A stretch of 64,000 nucleotides of DNA from Magnolia sinica (Eukaryota; Streptophyta; Magnoliopsida; Magnoliales; Magnoliaceae), in contig NC_080587.1 in the NCBI RefSeq assembly GCF_029962835.1, forward strand, positions 51,923,528 through 51,987,527, read 5' to 3'. The translations under genes and the position numbers were made by a program. The notes under the pieces were generated by a model. It worked only from the letters and a program-made list of their open reading frames with translations. It was not told the origin of the DNA and ran no database searches. Shown here one piece after another: positions 45,238 through 56,900 of this stretch (positions are counted from its first letter, which is position 1; each line of letters begins with the position of its first letter).

Positions 45238-45972
45238 TGATGTAGAGAGGGTCATGGACACTTTCATGTCCAATATGGACTAGAGAAGGCCCAATCGGAG
45301 GCAAAAGTGATCAGGACCGTCGGAACCTCAAACAGTTGTATTTTGCAAACCGGAACGAGTTTTTTGACATACCATATATGAACTTGGGGTAGGAGAAGCT
45401 ACTTTAGCCAACCAACACTTCTACACCTGGTTCCCCATGCTGAATTTGTGAGATTCCATTAGATTGATGGTCAAAACTTCATTTTAATTTCATTTTTACT
45501 ATTTACAGTAAGTTTTATTTCGATCGTAACTCTTGATCCTTTGAGCTTTAGGAGTTGTGCCCAACATGAAAAAGGCTTATAAAATTTAGTAGAATAACGT
45601 GGTTAGGCCAAATTGGACACTTACTATTTTTTGGCCAAAAACCATGAAGTCTGGTAGAAATCATGACCGTCTATAAATAGTAAGTTTACTATTTATAGTA
45701 AGTTACGAATTTTAGAGAGTTTGAGTTGGAGTTTGATTATGAGACTTCTTCCTAGGTTTGATATCATTATTCAAAAGGATTGTAAATTCATTTTTATCAT
45801 CAATCAATCTATTTTCAAATTTATTTGAATTTATTTGTATTTTTTTTATATATATTTTCCCTCGTGGATTTGAGGAATCTCCGTGAGGAGTCCAGAGAAG
45901 CTCCATGTACTCGGAGTAATTATCCCCTTGAAGAAGATGGTGATCGACCTCATTACGTCCTTCATTGTGTCA
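45238..45972 (+). mobile_element. Solo LTR copy 2, about 735 bp
   Basis: It starts TGATGTAGAGAGGG and ends ttcattgtgtca. It is colinear with copies 1 and 3, including the taccatatatgaacttgggg block, the 45671-45698 hairpin and the gaagatggtgatcgacctca block near the end. The flanks gtatg and atata match at only 3 of 5, so no target duplication is claimed. Confidence 0.75.
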
Positions 45973-46196
45973 ATATATGTCTAAACCCACATTACTACAA
46001 GACAATACTCATTGCTTATGACATAACTTTTGGAGGAAATTTATTTAAAGCATTTAAAATAATAATTTTATTTTATTTTGAAATACATAAAATAAAACAC
46101 TAGTTTAAGAATCATGTTTTCTCTTCGAACTTTCTAATTGATTTCATTCACCATTTCACTTAACCGTTGAAATTTCACCCTTTAAAAATGAAACAT

Positions 46197-46200
<4 letters not shown>

Positions 46201-46255
<55 letters not shown>
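46201..46255. repeat. (AG)n microsatellite, 55 bp
   Basis: An uninterrupted AG repeat of 27.5 units, next to no recognisable gene. Confidence 0.98.
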
Positions 46256-46259
<4 letters not shown>

Positions 46260-46576
46260 TAGTTCTAGTTTAAGGGATCAATCTCCAACATTAAAACTAA
46301 ACCCATAACAATGAGGTCACATGCAATGTTGTGGAAAGATTATACAGCACATCTAGGCTTTTAGTTTGTAGAACTGGAGCACATAGTTCTAAGATGGGGA
46401 ATTAACTCTTTTTTTATTTTTTTATTTTTTAAGAAAGAGGGACAGAGCCGCAATTCATTGAATCAGCTGAAGACTGTACAATATGTCAAGTGGGCCCCGA
46501 CAAAAAGGTTCCGGGCCTCACTCCTCATGAGTAGAATTAAAGCAGAAGAAAAAAAAAGGTGCGCTCAGGATCCCGA

Positions 46577-49500
46577 TCAAGGGAGTCTGAGACACCCAAT
46601 TCCAGCATTGTCTAGGATGACAGCGCCCCTCACCAGCCTGGGCAGGGCCGACCAAGAGTCATAAATTCTGTTTGGGACACCATTGCTAGCTTGTCTCGCC
46701 AAGGCATCAGCCGCCGAATTCCCTTCCCTTAGAATGTGATGAAATTTGGTGTTGAGTCTCCCGCGCAGTTGCTGGATTATGCCAATGATATACCAGATAT
46801 TCTAGGAGCAGTTAGCATGAGGATCATCAATCGCATTCACCAGAATTAGGGAGTCAGTCTCAACCAAAATGTTAGGCAGTCCCAGTTTGAAGCATAAAGT
46901 TGGGCCATCAATCATGGCCTGAGCCTCCGCTGCCATGTTAGTAGATTGGCCGTGAGATTTGTGAAAAGCAAAGACAATCTTCCCGTGGTGATCTTTACAG
47001 ATACCACCACCACCACTCTCCCCCGGGTTGCCCCTAGAAGAACCATCTACGTTAAGCTTCAACCAACCAGGGGGAGGTTTCGACCAGTTGACTATGGTAG
47101 GATTACCTGGGAACTTGGAAGTAGCGGATGGGATTCACAGAGAGCTGAGGACAATCAAATCAGCCAAAGAGTGTATGTCTGGAGCTGAAACAATGGGACT
47201 GATTTCTCTTAACCATTTAGAGACGTTAGAGATTATCAGAGGAGTGGACATATGACGATCATCGAAGCGTACTGAGTTTCGGTTTATCCAGATTTCCTAG
47301 GAAATGAGGCTGGTAGCGAGACCCATGAGGAAGGAAACTCTGTACCTGCAACTGGCTCTGTTGGACCAACAGAGGAAACACTGAAGGATAGATAGGTTTG
47401 GCATGGAAGGGACATCGAAGAGCCTTTCAAAATGGACCCACACATCTGCTGCAACTCTACCGCGGCTGAATAGGTGGTCCAAATCTTCCACAGACCAAAG
47501 GCCTTGGCGATCGTGAGAATGAGGTTAGTGACCGTCAGTATGCAATTGAGGAGAGGTGGTGTTCGTGGGGATAGAAACGGCCAACCCGCAGCATTCACAT
47601 TTCGAAGCCATAGCAATCCCAATTTTTTGGAGACGCATCAGCTGGGACTGCACCATGAAGAATCTTCCAGCTGAAAATGGCCATTTTTGGAGGGAGCACA
47701 GCATTCCAAATCCATCTGATCAAAGGGAGGGTGGGGTGCTGAGGTCGGATGGTGTTCCAAGTCGATTTGAGAGAGAATGATCCAGAGGCGGACAGGTCCT
47801 AGATCAGTTTGTCCTTCCTATTAGTAATGGTGATGTGGGCTAATGAACACTACACAAAGCATCAGGGGAAAGAATGTTCTCAAAAGCTGACCTCAGGTTG
47901 GCGTTTTGAGAAAGGCTGTAATCTCTAATAGATAGCTTCAGCAAAGATGGGGGAATTGAAGTAGTTGTTGAGCCAAGGAGCAAACCTCTCCCCGTCCAGT
48001 TCGAAGTCCAGAAATTGATGATACCTTCTCCAACCATCCATCTGGACTGCAGCAGAGGAAATTGGAGATTTCTGAAGATTGGCTTCCAGACTGAAGAGCC
48101 GGCGTTTCCATCCATACCTCGGTTGCGCAGCAACTTCTAAAGATATTTCGCAGAGAATAAGCCGGCCTAAAGGGACGTGCCCTGAAGCAGATGCCAACCC
48201 ATCTTGATGTGGAAAGCACACATGACGTCGTCTAATCGTCTGATACCAAGACCGCCCTCGGATAGGGGAGTGTAAACCGTGGTCCATTTGACTCAGTGCC
48301 TTCTGTTCCCATGTCCTGAACTGCCCCAAAAGAAGTTAGCAATTGCTCTTTCAATCGCTTTTAAGACTGCTTTAGGGATGGGAATAGCTGAGAGCATGTG
48401 GATGGCGATGCTTGACAGAACATGTTTGATAAGAATGAGCTTTGCCGCCGGGTTGAGAAGCTTTGCTTTCCATCCCTCAATATTGGAGGTGATCTTTTGG
48501 GTCAGTTGGTGAAACAATGTACCACAGACCCTGCCTTTTGTGAGAGGGACGCCCAAGAAAATTGTTGGAAGAGGGGTATGCCTGAATCCTGTTAAGTTGC
48601 TCAGCTTCTGGGACTTGCTCTTGGTTGATTTCTTTGGCAAGATAAACAAAGTCTTGGATTTATTTACCTTCTGACCAGAGATTGATTCGTAACTCCTAAT
48701 AAATGAGATGAGAGATTGGACGTTAGACATCCTGCCATTAAGAAAAAGAATAGCGTCATTAGCAAAAAATAGGTGGGTGATCATGGGGCAGGTCCTAGGG
48801 AGCTTGTAGGGCTAGCATCTCCCAGAGGAGAATAGGCTTGAGAGGCCCCTACTAAAGACTTCAGCTGCCAAAATGAATATGGAAGGGGAGAGCGGGTCTC
48901 CCTACCTGAGACCACGGCCTGATTTGAAGAAACCAAAGCTTCGACCATTAATAATGATCGAGAACCATATGTTCGTCCAGCACCTCTGAATGCAATTGAT
49001 CCATCGCTCGTCGAAGCCAAATTTCTGAAGGACTTGGTAGATGAAGCCCCATTCAAGGCGATCATAGGCCTTTTCCATATCAATTTTTAGGATTAAGTTG
49101 CCTCCATAAACAGGCCTGTCAATCTCGTGGACCATCTCTCTGGCTATAGCAATATTCTCTACAATTGATCTCCCTTTGACAAAGGCTGCTTGTTCGGGAG
49201 AGATCAAGCCTGGGAGGATGGGAGCCAACCTATTAGCCAGAATCTTTGAAAAGATCTTCATTATGCAGTTGCATAGGCTTATGGGCCGAAAATCGGTGAT
49301 GAATTTCGAGGTCTTCTTCTTAGGAATGAAGTAGATCGATGTGCATTGGAAGGCTCGAGGAATCGGACTGCCATTGATGAAGTCTTTGGCCACTTGAAAG
49401 AGGTCGTTGCCAATAACATCCCAGCATGAGGAATAGAACAAGCCTCCAAAGCCATCCGGACCTGGGGCACTGTCGACAGGTATAGAGAGAGCAGCCACTT

Positions 49501-50821
49501 TGACTTCCTCCAACGTTAGAGGAAGCAATAGACCCCTGTTCATTTGTTCTGTAACCAGGAACGGGATGCATTCCATGATTTCGTCATGGAATGAGGATAC
49601 TTCAGAGGTGAATAAAGAGCTGAAGTACTGTTCAGCTTCAGTGGCGGTATCCTCAATTTTCTCCAGAATTCGCCCGTAGTCCTTTTCAGTTTTTTAATTT
49701 CCAATCTCCTACGATTATTAATCACTGAGTCATAGAAAAATCTAGGGTTTCTGTCACCTTCCGCTAGCCAGTTGTTCCGAGACTTTTGCTTCCAAAAAAT
49801 TTCCTCGTAGAGATATGCCTTTTTGAGTTTAGCTTGAGCCTGGTTGAGGGAGATTGTATCCGCTTCAGATCTAGAAGATGAAGTTGAAGTTCAGCCCTAA
49901 TTACATCTGTTTCTGCCATTTGGACATTCCGAGTAACGTCACTGAAAACGTTTTTGTTCCACGATCTCAAGGCTGATGTAAGGATTTTCATCTTAATATG
50001 GAGTTTATGCATAGGGGAGGCGTGGATTTCTCTGTTCTAGCAGGCCTTGACCATTTCCAGGAAACCAGCATGCTCTGCCCACATGCGTTGGAATTTAAAC
50101 GGCCGAGGAAAATTAGCTGCGTCGGACTGGAAGGATAATAGAATTGGAGAGTGGTCCGACACGGTTCTAGAAGATGGTCGACTTTGCATCCGAGGAAGGT
50201 ACGCATCCATTCAGAATTGAACATGATTCGGTCTAGCCTTGCCCATCTGCAGCTTGTGCCAGATCGGTTGTTACACCAAGTGAACGGGGAGCCCGAAAAA
50301 CCAGCATCGATTAGCCCTGCATCGTTAATTGCATCCCTGAAGTCAGTCATTGCTACCGTCGTTTGCAAAATGCCTCCCAGTCTTTCATTTGGGGAGAGGG
50401 TGGTGTTGAAATCCCCACAAACCAGCCAAGGTCCCCTAATGGCATTAGAAGAGCTTCTCAACTCGTCCCAGAGGAGCTTCCTTTGGTCTTTATAGCAGCT
50501 CGCATAAACAGTTGAAATGAAGAAAGGGAATGGCAGGGAATTCCCTGAGATAGATATGGTGATACATTGCTTGGACACACAGATGGTTTGAATCTGAAGA
50601 TAGCTTTTGGCGAGGATCCAGATCTTGTTTTCCACTGCTTCTTCATTGATCTGATTAATAAATCCCAGTCTGGCAACAACCACTGCTAGTTTGGAGTCCC
50701 TGATCATAGGCTCTTCAAGGAGAAGTAGCTCGATGTTGTGTTTACGAATCAGACGTTTCAGGAAGCGAATGGTTGGCATGTTGGCTACCCCTCTCACATT
50801 CCACGAGAGGAGACTAATCAT
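46577..50821 (-). pseudogene. LINE E ORF2, complete in layout, lightly broken
   Basis: The ATG at 50821 gives MISLLSWNVRG. Endonuclease: ELLLLEEPM, VCGDFNTTL, FTWCNNRSG and CRWARLDRIMFN; a frameshift near 50150 precedes SDHSPILL. RT 48293-49576: SAPGPDGFGGLFY, FRPISLCNCIMKIFSK, KIDMEKAYDRLEW and THLFFANDAILFLNG, in which the first catalytic Asp is Asn (codon 48760-48758). zf-RVT 47280-47650 contains LDHLFSRGRVAADVW. RNase H 46680-47062: MKLNVDGSSRGNPGESGGG, AAEAQAM, ETDS and EGNSAADALA. The tail RGAVILDNAGIGCLR leads to a TGA at 46579-46577. About 1415 codons, the usual size. Confidence 0.88.
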
Positions 50822-53026
50822 CAGTAACCCAACGATTGCGCCGAGCCCGAGTATTCAAACTCCTCAGCCTCTAACTTGTGCGTTTGAAACGTTTTGTTTT
50901 CAAAATTGTCTTTCACTTCGGCTTGGAGTTAGAGGAGTCTGGATCTTCCTGCTGGAGACTATCGCTAGAGATGAAAGTATCAGTTTCAAGCATCGATGAT
51001 CTCCCCTGTAGGTCTACCCATAAATTGATTGCCTCGTGAGCTGGATTATTCCCAGGAAGTCCCAGAGAAGGGAGCTGATTGTCAGCAGATTTCAGGGTAT
51101 TAGGAGGTTGTTGGTGGCAGTGTTGGTCCATGTTCTGCTCAGAATCCCTGATTGTGCCCACTTGACTTGGTGTTGGAGAGCCTGATGAGTAGAAAGTTTG
51201 TGAATTGCAGATGGTACCTGACTTAGGGATCATAGTCACGAGGGAGGAATCGTGTAGTCTGATAGAGTGTGATCTGGTTGTTTCCTGAGCAGCAGAGACT
51301 TTTAGGAACAGGTCCTTAATGCCGGATAACCAATCTTTCCAGGCCACCATCATGTCAGGCGTCGGCAGTTTCCATTGTAAGGGAGTGGAAGGACATCCTG
51401 TGTGTTGGTTGGGCTAGATGGAATTTCGGGGAAGAGCTTGCTCATTACTCAGTTGGGGTCTCCTCCTGTCGGAGGGGGAGAGTTGTTGTTGGTCACTGCA
51501 GAGCACTGGTCCAAGGGCTTCCGATCTAACGAGCGGATGCTGATTGCAAGTTTTTCGACTGTCCCTGGGATTCAGAGGATGAGGGAGGTGGTGGTGGCCA
51601 GTATCTTGAGAATGCTGAGAGGAGATTAACGTGCAGTGGCCTTGACTAATGTTGGCGTCTATCTGGGGAGTCACTTGAGTTGCCTGCTGATGTATTTGAT
51701 GTGGATTTTGAGGAGGTGGCATGACAGGTAATAGCATGGGGAGGGGGGGCGGTTCACAATTCACTGATTGCGGGTGGGGGTTGCTCATCGGTTCTTCCAC
51801 TGAGACATTCTGTCGAGTAGGTAGGATGCATCTGATGTGATTGGCTTCTGTAACATCGGAGTTTCGTTCCCTTGTTGCTATTTCGAAGCTGCGTTGATTT
51901 GCAAATGATCGGACTACCCATTGTTTCGTCGTTTCCTTAGCGTTGGTAATGGATGCAGCTCCATGAGTTTGATTCTCGGTGGATGAGTGAGCAACTTTAA
52001 AGTAGGCATAGACAGAGAAGGGTTTTCCATCAACAAGCAGGTTAATGGTTCTGAATAGAGGGTCGTCAGGGTGCGGGATGATATTGGCACGGGCGAACCA
52101 GCAGTTATGACCTGTCATCTGTTTGCAATCTAAGTCTAAGATAGACCCCATGCGTTTGGCTATGCTACTGACTGTGTGCTCCTTCCGGGCGTGGATGGGA
52201 ATGCCTTCAATACGTATCCAGATGCCTGCTCCTGGCATGCGCATTGTGGAGCTCCAAGGTCTGACGTTGTGGAGACCCAACTTCTGATGCAGTGTCCTGT
52301 TCCTTGAGAAGGAGGTAGCATCTTCCCTAGTTTCGAAGTTCATAAGGAAAGATGAAGCGGAGATGTGAAAGGTGTCTACTAGGTGGAGAGGGGAGGCAGG
52401 GGAACACAGATGTTCCTGAATGGTTGGTGAGATGTCATTGGTGCCTAAGGCGTCGCCGACAATGGTGTGGGTTAAGGTAGCCCTTCCTTGATCGGAGATC
52501 CATTTAGGGACTATAACTGAGAGGTTGGGCGTGGGAGGGCTAGGCAAACGCGGAGCATCTTTGAAAGACGTTGGATGGGAGGACGGTTGATGTTGTGGTG
52601 CCGTCCGTGCCTGCGGACGTTGTTTCTCAGAAGTTGGGCGTTGAGGCTGTGGGTGGGCAAGTACGTGGTCCTTGAGGTGAGAGGTTTCTTGATGTAGGGG
52701 GTCCATGGATTTGACAGAAGGACGAGAGGGTGGAGATCGTTGTTCGACATCCTTCACAACCATACGACGCTTGGCTAGGAATCGATCATGGAGCAATTGC
52801 TTTGCCGTATTGGCATCGTCCGGGCATTGGACTCTGATGAACGCATATCCTCTGCTCCTTCCAGATGTTTTGAATCTAGGGATGTAGATATCTGAAATGT
52901 CCCTATATTGGCCAAAACGCGTTTTAAGATCATCCTCGGAGCGGTGAAGGCAAGGTTGCCTACGAAAATGCTGTGGCCCCCCGATTGTCGTCTTGGACGC
53001 CGAACCGGTAGCCAATCTCCGTCCAT
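50814..53026 (-). pseudogene. LINE E ORF1, RRM split by a one-base frameshift
   Basis: The RRM begins SIFVGNLAF (RNP2) near 52970 in one frame and continues SEDDLKTRFGQY and RGYAFIRV (RNP1) in another. One base appears to be missing near 52945. From there a single frame runs to 51414 with no stop (about 510 codons): a Pro/Ser/His-rich spacer, a DUF4283-like core (FLMNFETREDATSF, GIWIRIEGIPIHARKEHTV) and a Gln/Pro-rich tail. The same frame then continues past stops at 51414 and 50913 to the TAG at 50816-50814. This is the best-kept ORF1 in the window. Confidence 0.82.
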
Positions 53027-53171
53027 TTGGCTCCAATCACATCCAGGCAGATTAAGGGGATTCGTCCATGATTGTTAGAAGCACAACAGATCTGCCTCTT
53101 CTCCCCGTGCTTGGTCGGTGCGAACAGCTCGGCGGGACGCCTTCTGGCGACAGCAAAAATTCAAAATTCAA

Positions 53172-53940
53172 AAAAAAAAACAACACCCAAGGCCCTACAA
53201 GGCTGTATAGAGTCTACATGTTACACCCCACAATTTAGATACAGAGTGTGCACATTCCGACCCAAGTTATAGTTCTTGATGTGTACACCAAGTAAATGCA
53301 ATTCCACTTATCATACAAATGTTAGGAAGCATAATTTAATGCATTCTAGGTTTTCACCTTGTTAGCATTCACGCATATACAAACAATCAGATGTCTGTTC
53401 CAATACCCATTTCATCACATTCACAATCATTTATTGAAAGTCAAAACTAAACTACAACCACCCATTTGGGACTTTATTCAATTAGAATATCAAATGTCGT
53501 TCAACAAAATAATAGCTATAAACAATTCTAAATTTAATCTAAATATAAGTAACTGAAATGAATGAAAACTAAATTGCTTATAAATTAGCTATATAAACAA
53601 GTCATCCATCCAATGTGACAAGTACATCTTCTGCTAGATAGAGCCATTGGTCCTGTGTTTCACCTGCCAACCTGGCCTCATTCTCTGGTACATGATTTAG
53701 GTTTTATTTTTCATTCGCCTATGTACGGTTGTCAATCCACGACAAATTAGAATGTGTCTCAGATTGAGCTATCACTCATTTGTGTCTAATGTGGATGAGG
53801 GTGGAAAGATTTGGATTTTTTTTACAGAAGCTTGTTGCAGGTTCGGTCTCATTCTCCCTCTAGCCAAATGATCTCTCTGAAATCCAAGAGCCAGGAAACA
53901 TGTGTAAATTTCTGCTATCTGTAGTGTTGTCAAGTGTTCA
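53172..53940. other. No feature recognised
   Basis: AT-rich sequence between LINE E and LINE F with only short chance frames. A block near 53215-53260 could be an LTR scrap, but nothing supports it. Confidence 0.4.
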
Positions 53941-53949
53941 GTTGTTCTC

Positions 53950-56900
53950 AAAAGAAGCCTATAGTTGGAAATTACAATTTTGGTAGCATTGTTACAAGGA
54001 GTTTGGACTCTGTACAAAGACTTTAATGAAGTTGTATCACAATCGGAAAGGATAGGCTGTAATCATTGCTCCTCCTTTGGTTCTGTATATTTAGCGGATG
54101 CGATAAATCAGGTTGCTCTACTGGATGCGAGTTTATCCAAAGCAATTTCACTTGGAGCAATAAACAAGTCGGTCTTTCGCGTGTTTGGACCAGGCTTGAT
54201 AGAGTCATCTATAACAACGAGTAGTTAAGCTCCTTTCACATGTTCAAAGTTTCTCATTTACCACGTGAAGAGTTGGATCATGCCCCCTTGCTGCTCTCGA
54301 CGCCCCCGACCCAGCCTAGTCGCCCGAATCCTTTTCGTTTCTAAAGAATCTGGCTCCTGCATGACTCCTTCCATTAAATGGTCAAAGGTGTCTGTGACAA
54401 CTTTGAGGTACATCATTTAGATCACCCGATGCACTGGCTATTGTGCAAGCTTAAATACATCAAGTAGGCTATCAAGGAGTGGAATAAGGAGATTTTTGAA
54501 GATATTTTCCTGAAAGTCAAGAAGGCTTAGAAAGTTGTGAACTAGGCTGAAGTGACCCTTTAAGCTGACCCCCAAGCTCACAATCTGCATATTGCGAGTG
54601 AAGCCAAGGATCACCCTTCCAAGTTGAAGCTAATGGAAGAGGTCTTGTAGAAGCAAAAATCCCAAAATAAGTGGTTAGAGGAAGGTGATCACAACACGAC
54701 TTTCCTCCACAACGTGGCCAATGAGCACTTTTAGAAGGCGTATATCCATGAAATCTGTTTGGATAATGGGGAGAAGTCCTATGATCCTGTCATTATCAAG
54801 CAAAACACAGTCAAATTCTTCTCAGACCTGTTCCAGGCTGAAATTTGTAAACCGGTTGGTGATTTCCTGGACTCGATCCCTGCCATCGTCTCTTAGATGG
54901 ACAACGACGCTCTGCTCGTGGAACCTTCTCTCGAAGAAGACTGCATAGCTATCCAAGCCCTCGCCATAAATGGTGCTTTGAGCCCAGATGGTCTTTTAGA
55001 CGCATTTTATAACTCCTGCTGAGATGTGGTGGGAACTGATATCCACGATGTAGTTAGAAGCATTTTCAAAGGAGGCATGATCCCTCAAGTCTTCTCGGCG
55101 ACCTTCATATGCCTCATCCCCAAGGTTCCATCTCTAGATAAGTTCTCAGACTTTTGTCCTATCAGTCTCTGTAATTGTATATATAAAATCATGTCTAAAG
55201 TCATTGCTAACAAGCTGAGCTTGCTGCTCCCCAAGATCATCTTGGAAGAGCAAGGCACCTTCATCCAAGCCTGCTAGATCGCTGAAAATATTATTCTACC
55301 CCAAGAGCTCTTCAGATATATAGGGAGAAAAGTCTGCGGCAACGATGTAGCTCTCAAGCTTGACATGGAGAAGGCCTATGATCGGGTGGATTGGACCTTC
55401 CTCAAAGCAGTGTTGCTGAATTTTGGTTTCAGCCAAGGGTGGAAAAATATTGCTAAAAAGTTCTAGGATAATTCCTGGTTTTCAGTCCTCATCAATGCTG
55501 AAGTTTGTGGCTTCTTCAAATCGACTAGGGGCTTACGCCCAGGTGACCCCATCTCACTAGCGCTTTTTATTATCGTAGCGGAAGAACTTAGGGCTTTAAA
55601 AGGCCACAAGAAAGACGCTTTTTTGAACCATATAAAGTTAAGAAAAACTGCCCCATTGTCTCCTACCTTTTGTTCGTTGACAACACCCTGTTGTTCATTA
55701 ATGGGAGCACCAAGTCATTGAGAACAATGAATGATTTCCTCTCTACGTACCAAGCCTTATCGGGCCATAGAATAAATAAAAGTAAGAGTGGGTGGTGCGC
55801 CAATGAGAAGTTGTCTACAGCTCGTGGGAGAGCAATCAAGAACTCTTTTGGTGTCGCCAGAGCTTGTGCTCAACTATTCTAACTTGGAGTCCCGATTTTT
55901 GCTAGTAGGTCTCGGGTCAACCTATTCCAGCCTATGATTGACTGAATTAACCAAAGGATAGTAGGATAGAATTCCATATTCCTCAACTAAGAAGGCAAAT
56001 CACTTTTGATCAAGCATGTCCTGGAAAGTATGCCTATTCGCTGCTTAGTTGCGTCAGTAGTTCCGTCTAGTGTCTTGGCTGCCCTGGAGAGAGAGAGTTT
56101 ATTAACTTCTTTTAGGGCTGGGTGGAGGGAAGAATGAAGGTGCATTGGGTCAACTGGAAGTGCTTAGTAGTGTCAAAAGAGGAGGGCAGTCTTAGCATCA
56201 AGAGGCTAAAGGAGGGGATGAGGAGTTTTAAAAGGCCACAAGAAAGACGCTTTTTTGAACCATATAAAGTTAAGAAAAACTGCCCCATTGTCTCCCACCT
56301 TTTGTTCGTTGACAACACCCTGTTGTTCATTAATGGGAGCACCAAGTCATTGAGAACAATGAATGATTTCCTCTCTACGTACCAAGCCTTATCGGGCCAT
56401 AGAATAAATAAAAGTAAGAGTGGGTGGTGCGCCAATGAGAAGTTGTCTACAGCTCGTGGGAGAGCAATCAAGAACTCTTTTGGTGTCGCCAGAGCTTGTG
56501 CTCAACTATTCTAACTTGGAGTCCCGATTTTTGCTAGTAGGTCTCGGTTCAACCTATTCCAGCCTATGATTGACTGAATTAACCAAAGGATAGTAGGATA
56601 GAATTCCATATTCCTCAACCAAGAAGGTAAATCACTTTTGATCAAGCATGTCCTGGAAAGTATGCCTATTCGCTGCTTAGCTGCGTTAGTAGTTCCGTCT
56701 TGTGTCTTGGCTGCCCTGGAGAGAGAGAGTTTATTAACTTCTTTTAGGGCTGGGTGGAGGGAAGAATGAAGGTGCATTGGGTCAACTGGAAGTGCTTAGC
56801 AGTGTCAAAAGAGGAGGGCAGTCTTAGCATCAAGAGGCTAAAGGAGGGGATGAGGAATGTTAGAATGAAACTTGCATGGGATGTCTAGTTCTCCTAGAAC

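Larger units (their letters stand above)
46410..53170 (-). mobile_element. LINE E (minus), near full length
   Basis: An A-rich tail (plus-strand T-rich 46410-46431), a 3' UTR of about 140 bp, ORF2 and ORF1 all follow in order. It has fewer lesions than the other LINEs here and is the most complete. The 5' limit is approximate; an A-rich stretch lies at 53156-53182. Confidence 0.85.

Noticed and set aside
45233..45977. A target duplication for solo LTR copy 2
   Set aside because: gtatg and atata agree at only 3 of 5 positions, which is near chance.
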